Origin: Deltaproteobacteria bacterium
GTDB lineage: Bacteria > Myxococcota_A > Polyangia > Polyangiales > Polyangiaceae
Length of the DNA: 37,897 nucleotides
Direction: 5' to 3'
Assembly: GCA_016209145.1 (NCBI GenBank)
Contig: JACQWT010000158.1
Span: forward strand, 1 to 37,897
Each line of letters starts with the position of its first letter. Position 1 is the stretch's first letter. The notes beneath the pieces were generated by a model. That model was not told the DNA's origin. It did no database searches and saw only the letters and a list, made by a program, of their open reading frames with translations. The position numbers and the translations under genes were made by a program. This document shows, in pieces, positions 33,901-37,897 of this stretch.

Positions 33901-34391
33901 ACCGGCCCTGGCGTGCCGTGCGGGCCGAGCAGCGGGACGTGCGCGGCCGCTTCGATCTCGCCCGCGCCGCCGAGCGCCGCGAGCAGCGCGTCGATGGCGC
34001 TGTGATCGCCCGGATCCGGCACTTCTACCAACCACACGCCGAGCTCCGGCTTGTGCGCCACGACCCGCGCGCCGTGCGCCTCGAACAGGGCCAGCGCCTG
34101 CCCGTCGTCCACGCCCTCGCGCACGGCAACCAAGCCACGCGCGCGCGACAGCACCATCAGGAGCTGCGGGTGCTGGCTGAAGCTCGACAGTTCCTCGGGC
34201 GGGAAGTCGGCCGGCACGGAAGCTGGCGCCCTGGCCGCGGCCGGCTCCTCGGCGCCGCAGCCGCCGAGCGCGAGCGCCGCGGCCAGGAGCGCTCCGGCTC
34301 TGCCGGCCAGCCTGCGGCCGCGGCCAGCACCGGCACGCTGCTTGCCATCCGGTCGCCGCGCCAACCGCCCACGCATATCAAGCCTTGCCAT
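30936..34391 (-). CDS. Large subtilase (S8) lipoprotein with EF-hand-like and propeller parts
   Basis: A 1151-residue secreted serine protease. After an Arg-rich start and hydrophobic segment the lipobox is LGGC (Cys 45). The S8 domain (about 195-515) has the catalytic Asp in VWVVDQG (D225), His in IDHGTLVG (H249), oxyanion Asn in VVSAGNDGG (N376) and Ser in GTSLATPIVAG (S467). The propeptide-like region lies at about 75-150. Three Asp-rich loops follow (about 545-660; D-T-D-D-G-T-A-D-G, D-L-N-G-D-G-K, D-F-N-G-D-G-V), resembling EF-hand or dockerin calcium loops. The last 400 residues are beta-strand rich with S-x-D-G-x-x-L-x-x units, resembling a TolB/WD-type propeller. It should act at or outside the cell surface as a calcium-stabilised protease. 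Its stop meets the AAA stub; the region upstream is a 391-bp gap. Confidence 0.9.
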   Translation of the reverse strand: MARLDMRGRLARRPDGKQRAGAGRGRRLAGRAGALLAAALALGGCGAEEPAAARAPASVPADFPPEELSSFSQHPQLLMVLSRARGLVAVREGVDDGQALALFEAHGARVVAHKPELGVWLVEVPDPGDHSAIDALLAALGGAGEIEAAAHVPLLGPHGTPGPVGTSEPWRYSGIFFDSPKGPAGPMLSGSPAWAIELARVPAAWNLRDYLARAGKTEGTVWVVDQGFPATEEVPIDRYPLAADAPIDHGTLVGSVIGAKWGNGKAIDGLLPAPVHMVGATFAAWPGPLTGVFSDAFDVLGGALKQYAGPGVQVVSWSSGYNWYAGKGDPRDPAGMDGIRDDIRLEIAGQAAVFAKLVLRWLKQLPGLVVVVSAGNDGGGKDVALEGKIYPGFPGGLSPAATSPMAYAAVHGFIPNGIVVGSATRTGSLGIAAHSNRPPSVFAGGVGIGAVTLQDGQATTGAAHGTSLATPIVAGTAALLQMLAPGRSYSAYRDAILASGLPFAGLGPLFGNVPVLDAFGAAMALDDPKSMPLQVALVDTDDGTADGCRRVARGDDGAALGTVTTDERGDGVVDMRDFRRFRDAYLLAYHDGAGLDGLDKSAEGEPTGMPAKMDLNGDGKLSPSPPAQYVPPGTKAMRGENVWSRFDFNGDGVLHRDWTMLFKGKPTTDLGVLVAAWGKSNASAKRQPDLEGWNEPSLDGLQALLVSADVEVRVERMFADEAMKKVDEIEVHVWRSGEAEPGPGEPGPRVRRMKRSAPSHSVVVTALLLGPVGTKRTLRARAYYLPAGGKPAAAEVTPGTASPQLDDDKFTASIVDAQAGEDRVAVFGPKPKPAGESIVYADLEGAEPRLWLADPAGLSPPLDLLQGIEPKQVFGGWSCSPTGKHVGYRVDDQLRIYRANGTSLSFAIPPAAAGSPLLSDDGSRLVWIEKAGSGTKVVVAPTGDGEPQSFTLAAFQADPASLSLSPDGGSLLVGDPSSQGMGNMSPGGAQPGPPHDLVMSLKSGATSALYDKVIGVTFPGGIGVGKQRVRIFGGAFTPSGDVIFSSDEAQLLEFKATLESLGADPLDPKALGELYRVFAGGSQAEQLTSLSGGSPDIPALSPSGERALYWFQNLSPVQGELRLLTVASSTVAVLDQAIAAQGRVCWLATEP

Positions 34392-34763
34392 GGTGAAGCT
34401 CCCGCGCGCCGGGCCGACCTGCTGGCCCGGCGTGCGAGTAGGGCACGTTGGATGCCAGGCCGGCGCGGACGCACCAGCCGGCTGTTATCGCGGACTTCTA
34501 CGGGCGGGGGCGCTCTCGGCCAGGGATCCCATGTCTGCCTCGGGCGTTCATTGCGGCGACATGTTCGCGGAGTAGACAACAGACCGGACACGCCGGCCGA
34601 TGCCGGGGACGCGCACGTCTTGATTGGGGTCGATCATGTGCCGGGCCGCTCGCAGTCCTCGACGGCGTCGCCCCCGAGGCGCACTACCCCCGACATCCCG
34701 CGGATCGTCTTCCAGCACGCTGTCCTGGAGCAACTTGCCCTCGGTGTTGCCTGGAACTAGATT
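34392..34763. other. Gap upstream of AbiE-like operon and protease gene
   Basis: A 372-bp stretch between the divergent protease gene and the AbiE-like operon. No gene or tRNA is supported. It must carry both promoters. A downstream frame (about 34630-34760, ending ...QLALGVAWN) could be read as the tail of something lost, but I recognise no family in it. Confidence 0.4.
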
Positions 34764-34782
34764 GTTGCACGAGACGCGCAAC
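34764..34782 (+). promoter_or_regulatory. Inverted repeat touching the AbiEi start codon
   Basis: GTTGC (34764-34768) and GCAAC (34778-34782) form an inverted repeat separated by nine bases, ending directly before the ATG at 34783. No ribosome-binding sequence is visible here. AbiEi-type antitoxins repress their own operon by binding inverted repeats near the promoter, so this may be its operator, or the site may control translation. The repeat is short and could be chance. Confidence 0.35.
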
Positions 34783-35832
34783 ATGGTCGCCCGAGACAAC
34801 ACGCTGGTCCGCGAGGCACTCCGCGAGCTTCGGCGACGGCTTCCGCCGGGCTGGAGCGTGAGCGAGCCGGAGATCGAGCCGGCCTCGCGCGTCATCGACG
34901 CGGAGGCCGCGGTCACCGCGCCCGGCCGCCGGACGGGGCCGATCTCCATCGAGGCCCGAGCCCGCCTCGACCCGAAGGGCGTCCTGCCCCTCGTCGAAGC
35001 CATGCGCCGCACCCCCTCGCGCGGGCCACTGATCGTGGTGTCCCGCTACTTGAGTGAAGCCACTAGGGATCGCCTCCGAGAGCGTGATGTCGGCTATCTC
35101 GACCTCACGGGCAACGTGCGCATCGTCGTGCCCCGGCCGGGCCTCTTCATCGAGACCCACGGTGCCGCGGAAGACCCCGACCGCGAGCGGAGACCTGCCC
35201 GCTCGCTGCGTGGTCCGAAGGCGGGCCGGATCGTGCGGGCCCTGGTCGACCGCAAGCGGCCGCCCGGCGTCCGCGAGCTCGGCGCGATTACGAAGATCGA
35301 TGCCGGCTACGTCTCGCGTGTGCTCGCCTTCCTCGACACGGAAGCGCTCGTAACGCGCGTCGGCCGCGGACGCGTGCAGAGCGTGGACTGGCCGGCGCTG
35401 CTCCGACGACGGGCACGAGACGCTCCCCTCGAGTCACGCGGACGGACGCGCACGTACCTCCATCCGCGAGGTCTGTCGGCGCTGGTTGCCCGGCTCGCGA
35501 AGTCCGACGAACGGTACGCGATCACCGGAGGTCTGGCTGCCGCCGCCTTCGCACCGACCGCTCCCGCACGCCTGGCGACGATCTGGGCTCGGGACGCAGC
35601 GCAGGCTGCGCCGCGACTCGGTCTCCGGCCGGTCGAGGCCGGGGCAAACGTGCTGCTCATCGAGCCCGGCGACGACGGAGTGTTCGAGGGAGCAGCCCAG
35701 CGCGACGGCCTCTGGTACGCCGCTCCGAGCCAGGTCGCGGTAGACCTGCTGACGAGTCCCGGACGGGGGCCCGCCGAGGGTGAAGAGCTGATCGGCTGGA
35801 TGCTGGCGAACGAGGAGGCGTGGCGCCGATGA
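34783..35832 (+). CDS. AbiEi-like winged-helix antitoxin/regulator
   Basis: A 349-residue protein resembling the AbiEi family of antitoxin regulators. Residues 1-135 carry the segment VVSRYLSEATRDRLRERDVG, followed by Y-L-D-L-T-G-N, the D-x-x-G-N motif of this family. A winged helix-turn-helix follows at about 145-200 (V-R-E-L-G-A-I-T-K-I-D-A-G-Y-V-S-R-V-L), then a C-terminal domain (from about 240) with Y-A-I-T-G-G-L-A-A-A, reminiscent of a degenerate nucleotidyltransferase fold. In AbiE systems this protein represses the operon and neutralises the toxin, in a phage-abortive type IV toxin-antitoxin system. The ATG at 34783 begins the conserved part; the frame upstream is open to 34624 but is not supported. 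The stop overlaps the next start as ATGA. Function is inferred from the pattern. Confidence 0.65.
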   Translation: MVARDNTLVREALRELRRRLPPGWSVSEPEIEPASRVIDAEAAVTAPGRRTGPISIEARARLDPKGVLPLVEAMRRTPSRGPLIVVSRYLSEATRDRLRERDVGYLDLTGNVRIVVPRPGLFIETHGAAEDPDRERRPARSLRGPKAGRIVRALVDRKRPPGVRELGAITKIDAGYVSRVLAFLDTEALVTRVGRGRVQSVDWPALLRRRARDAPLESRGRTRTYLHPRGLSALVARLAKSDERYAITGGLAAAAFAPTAPARLATIWARDAAQAAPRLGLRPVEAGANVLLIEPGDDGVFEGAAQRDGLWYAAPSQVAVDLLTSPGRGPAEGEELIGWMLANEEAWRR

Positions 35833-36665
35833 GCGAGGCGGATGAGCTGTACGTGCTGGCGCGCCGCGTTCTGCTCGACGCTCTGGCTGCGCTGGGCCCG
35901 CACCGCGACGCCATCGTGCTCGTCGGTGCGCAGGCCGTGTACCTGCGCGTCGGTGAGGCCGACCTTGCCGTCGCACCCTTCACGACGGACGGCGATCTCG
36001 CCATCGATCCAGCCGTGCTCGCCGGGATCCCGCCGCTCGAGCGGGCCTTGATGGAAGCGGGCTTCCTCCCGAAGACGAAGGACTCGGTAGGCGTCTGGAT
36101 CACGAAGCGCCCGACGAGTCGGAGCCCGGACACGGAGGTCGCCCTCGACCTGCTCGTGCCGGCGTCGGTGAGCCCCGGCACGGGACGGCGAGCAGCGTGC
36201 CTGCCCGGCCATGACTCCCGCGCAGCTCGCATCGTGAGAGGGCTCGACGGCGCCATCGTCGATGCGGACGTGATGCGCCTGGCGGCTCTCGATGCGGCGG
36301 ACGCACGCGCGTTCGACCTGCGGGTCGCCGGACCGGCGGCCTTGCTCGTCGGCAAGGTGCACAAGATCGGCGAGCGCCATGGCACCGACCGCCAGAGCGA
36401 CAAGGATGCGCTCGACGTCCTCCGACTGCTGCGAGGCACCGAGACCGACGACCTCGCTACGCGCTACGACAAGCTGCTCGCCGACGCGCGATCCGCCGAT
36501 GCCGCGAGAACGGGGCGTGACCTCCTCGAGACGCAGTTCGCCGCGCGTGCCGGGATCGGCGTCCAGATGGCTGTTCGCTCCGCGGGCGCCCTCGCCGACG
36601 CGGACGAAATCGCGGCGTCGTGTGAGGCGCTCGCCAGAGAACTCCTCGCGTCGCTCGATGGCTGA
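35829..36665 (+). CDS. AbiEii-like nucleotidyltransferase toxin
   Basis: A 278-residue protein with the features of a nucleotidyltransferase-fold toxin partner. The N-terminal V-L-V-G-A-Q-A-V-Y-L-R resembles the G-G-x-A loop of this fold, and T-T-D-G-D-L-A-I-D gives the D-x-D metal-binding pair (the Asp residues of DGDLAID). A later V-A-L-D-L-L-V-P strand may give the third acidic residue. V-G-K-V-H-K-I-G-E-R then S-D-K-D-A-L-D-V-L-R-L-L matches the K-x-x-D-x-x-D region of AbiEii-type proteins. It starts at ATG 35829, overlapping the antitoxin stop by four bases, so the two are translated in tandem. AbiEii-like toxins modify tRNA or other targets with a nucleotide; the target here cannot be known. 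I would call it a probable homologue. Confidence 0.65.
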   Translation: MSEADELYVLARRVLLDALAALGPHRDAIVLVGAQAVYLRVGEADLAVAPFTTDGDLAIDPAVLAGIPPLERALMEAGFLPKTKDSVGVWITKRPTSRSPDTEVALDLLVPASVSPGTGRRAACLPGHDSRAARIVRGLDGAIVDADVMRLAALDAADARAFDLRVAGPAALLVGKVHKIGERHGTDRQSDKDALDVLRLLRGTETDDLATRYDKLLADARSADAARTGRDLLETQFAARAGIGVQMAVRSAGALADADEIAASCEALARELLASLDG

Positions 36666-36864
36666 GCCGCTGCGGCTGCCCGACGGCACGCTGACGCGCT
36701 CGGTGACCCGTGGCACGCAGCGCGCCGCCGGCGTCCTGGCAGCGCTCGGCATCAAGGAGCTGGATCCACCGCAACCAGCCCCGAAGCCCCGTGTGGTGAC
36801 AAACCGGCCAGCCCGCCCCAGCAATTCCGGCCGCTTCGCGGCCGAAGTGTCAAATCTGGGCTAG
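36658..36864 (+). CDS. Small third gene of the AbiE-like operon
   Basis: A 68-residue protein whose ATG (36658) overlaps the nucleotidyltransferase stop by eight bases (ATGGCTGA), so it is coupled to it. It is not recognised. The N-terminal half is helical (T-R-G-T-Q-R-A-A-G-V-L-A-A-L-G-I-K); the second half is Pro/Arg/Ala-rich and probably disordered. The TAG stop is part of the CTAG duplicated by the MITE insertion, so the gene probably kept its original stop, and the element begins right at its end. Confidence 0.5.
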   Translation: MAEPLRLPDGTLTRSVTRGTQRAAGVLAALGIKELDPPQPAPKPRVVTNRPARPSNSGRFAAEVSNLG

Positions 36865-36981
36865 GAGTGTGTCGGAGAAAGCGTGCTCGAAATGGTCCAA
36901 GTTATCGAAATCGCTCACTTTGCTCTGACGCTGGAACCGAACAATTCCGCGCACTTAGTTTTTTCTCCGACAGACTCCTAG
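36861..36981. mobile_element. MITE-like element with CTAG duplication
   Basis: A 121-bp segment with terminal inverted repeats of about 16 bases: GAGTGTGTCGGAGAAA (36865-36880) and, in reverse complement, GAGTCTGTCGGAGAAA (36962-36977), which differ at one base. CTAG flanks it on both sides (36861-36864 and 36978-36981), a 4-bp target duplication of the YTAR type favoured by some IS5-group elements. It has no room for a transposase, and its interior is more AT-rich than its surroundings. It is probably a non-autonomous derivative moved by a full insertion sequence elsewhere. Confidence 0.85.
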
Positions 36982-37039
36982 GCGCTTCCAGAGGATCCCG
37001 GAAGCTCGTTCACGAGCGTAAGCGGGCGGCTCACCCAGG

Positions 37040-37837
37040 ATGACACCACGCGCGCTCACGGGCATCCTGGCGCTGGCGGCGGCGACGGCGGCGTGCTCGG
37101 AGGATCCCGTGCGCCGGGCCGAGGAGCGGGCGACCGCCGCGCAGCAGCGGATCCCGCTCGCGGAGATCTCGTCGACGCGGCTCTCGCCGCCGAAGCCTCG
37201 GCTGCGAGTCCTGGTGGGCGCTTCGGGGATCGACGTCGATGCGGCAGGTCTGTTCGCCTCGTGGAAGGAGGAGGATCGAGCCGAGTTGCTTCGCTCGTAC
37301 CCCGAGGAGGAGCGCGCCGGCCTGCCCTTCGTGCACGAGCAACTCGTGCGTATCAAAGAGTGGCGCGTGGCGCCGCCGGACGACGGCGACTCGTGGTTCA
37401 TCCGGCCGCTCGGAGAGGTGGTCGCCTACGCTCAAGACCTCGAGCAGCGGCACGCGAACATCGCGGGCGGCTATCCCTCCACCGAGGTGAACGTCTTCAT
37501 TCATCGCGACGCGCCCATCTCGCTCGTGCTTCCCGTGTTCGCCACCTGCAGATCGAGCCACCCGATCGTGCGAGGGCCGAGCGGCGAGGTCGCCCTTCCG
37601 ATCCAGGCCCGAGGTGGGTGTGGGAAACCAAGGTGCAGCCTTTCGCTTCGCTTCGGATCGGAGGGCATCACCGTGAAGGTGCACGGCACCCGCGCGCTCG
37701 CGCGGGAGATCAGGAGCATGGCGCACTCCGCGGCGCTGGAGGAGGCACGGAAGATGCGCTCTTCGGCGAAAGTCGGGGTGAATGATTCCGTGCGGCTGGC
37801 TGCGATCGGCGGCGCGGACGGGCGCAGGCGAGCTTGA
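37040..37837 (+). CDS. Lipoprotein of unknown function
   Basis: A 265-residue predicted lipoprotein, cut off from the AbiE-like operon by the MITE. The signal ends in the lipobox TAAC (Cys 19). After a helical, charged segment (about 20-45) the protein has strand-helix units: R-L-R-V-L-V-G-A-S-G-I-D-V-D-A-A-G, and later T-E-V-N-V-F-I-H-R-D-A-P-I-S-L-V-L-P-V. That arrangement is reminiscent of the periplasmic domain of ExbD-like proteins, but no membrane helix is present and the match is weak. Paired cysteines lie at about 170-205 (F-A-T-C, G-G-C-G-K-P-R-C). No strong ribosome site precedes the ATG, so an alternative start is possible. I do not assign a function. Confidence 0.6.
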   Translation: MTPRALTGILALAAATAACSEDPVRRAEERATAAQQRIPLAEISSTRLSPPKPRLRVLVGASGIDVDAAGLFASWKEEDRAELLRSYPEEERAGLPFVHEQLVRIKEWRVAPPDDGDSWFIRPLGEVVAYAQDLEQRHANIAGGYPSTEVNVFIHRDAPISLVLPVFATCRSSHPIVRGPSGEVALPIQARGGCGKPRCSLSLRFGSEGITVKVHGTRALAREIRSMAHSAALEEARKMRSSAKVGVNDSVRLAAIGGADGRRRA

Positions 37838-37857
37838 TGGCCCTTGCCGCCGCGAGC

Positions 37858-37880
37858 GCCGTCCGGCTGCACCGGACGGC
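37858..37880. terminator. Perfect hairpin after the last gene
   Basis: GCCGTCCGG (37858-37866) pairs fully with CCGGACGGC (37872-37880) around a 5-base loop, 21 bp after the last stop codon. There is no T-run after it, so it may be a weak terminator or only an RNA-stabilising stem. Confidence 0.45.
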
Positions 37881-37897
37881 AGCCCGAGAACAACGAC

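Noticed and set aside
31407-34760. Long 1117-codon open frame on the plus strand across the protease gene
   Set aside because: It runs antisense to a clear S8 protease with all catalytic residues; its own sequence is repetitive low-complexity Arg/Gly/Ala/Val with no family match. High GC keeps antisense frames open.
34624-34782. Upstream extension of the AbiEi-like gene
   Set aside because: The frame is open but the extra 53 residues are Arg/Pro-rich with no family match; the conserved N-terminus begins at 34783.

Overview
The window is very GC-rich with few gaps between genes. It carries the marks of a soil-type Myxococcota (Polyangia-like delta-proteobacterial) genome: many secreted or lipid-anchored Cys-rich proteins with Ser- or Gly-rich linkers, a C-terminal membrane-plus-Arg tail of the MYXO-CTERM kind, a Ser/Thr protein kinase beside a large histidine kinase, and ExbB/ExbD/TonB-receptor genes. 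This assignment comes from gene content only; no rRNA or taxonomic marker is present.

Layout. 1-5060: PilZ protein and RNase E/G (minus), a PolB-type 3'-5' exonuclease (plus), a Ser-rich lipoprotein and a UppP-like membrane protein that lacks the family's catalytic residues (minus). 5221-9615: a secreted protein built of C-x3-C repeats, a serine beta-lactamase-fold lipoprotein, a beta-propeller lipoprotein, and the broken remains of a small Cys-rich gene. 9616-13814: a RelE/ParE-type toxin-antitoxin pair, a frameshifted Cys-rich lipoprotein, SixA phosphatase and an L,D-transpeptidase. 13865-18653: histidine kinase, cytoplasmic Ser/Thr kinase with a coiled-coil tail, a DUF1232 protein and tRNA-Cys. 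18660-23738: two ExbD genes and a truncated ExbB, placed head to head with a TonB-dependent receptor pseudogene that has also lost its 5' end and carries an internal TGA, then its lipoprotein neighbour. 23981-29987: an M14 carboxypeptidase followed by a likely operon of envelope proteins (alginate-export-type barrel, lipoprotein, FadL-type barrel, OB-fold membrane protein with nine octapeptide repeats). 30269-34391: a small lipoprotein, an AAA ATPase stub, and a 1151-residue subtilase lipoprotein. 34783-36864: a three-gene AbiE-like operon, then a 121-bp MITE and a final lipoprotein.

The most striking signal is not a gene. Four copies of a roughly 175-bp imperfect palindrome (1-179, 7295-7533, 9340-9515, 23742-23920) share a 15-base core, GCGTACTCCTGTACG, and have inverted ends whose sequences differ between copies but match within a copy. 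Three have direct repeats at their borders: 9 bp perfect, 9 bp with one mismatch, and 12 bp perfect. Removing copy 3 plus one 9-bp repeat restores the reading frame of the gene it splits. Copy 2 duplicated a start codon. Copies 1 and 4 sit on stop codons. This is a recently active, probably non-autonomous element of ERIC-like architecture.

Genes likely to work together are rng with the PilZ gene (2-base gap), the toxin-antitoxin pair (4-base overlap), the ExbB/ExbD set (now damaged), the 25510-29987 envelope operon, and the AbiE-like trio (4- and 8-base overlaps).
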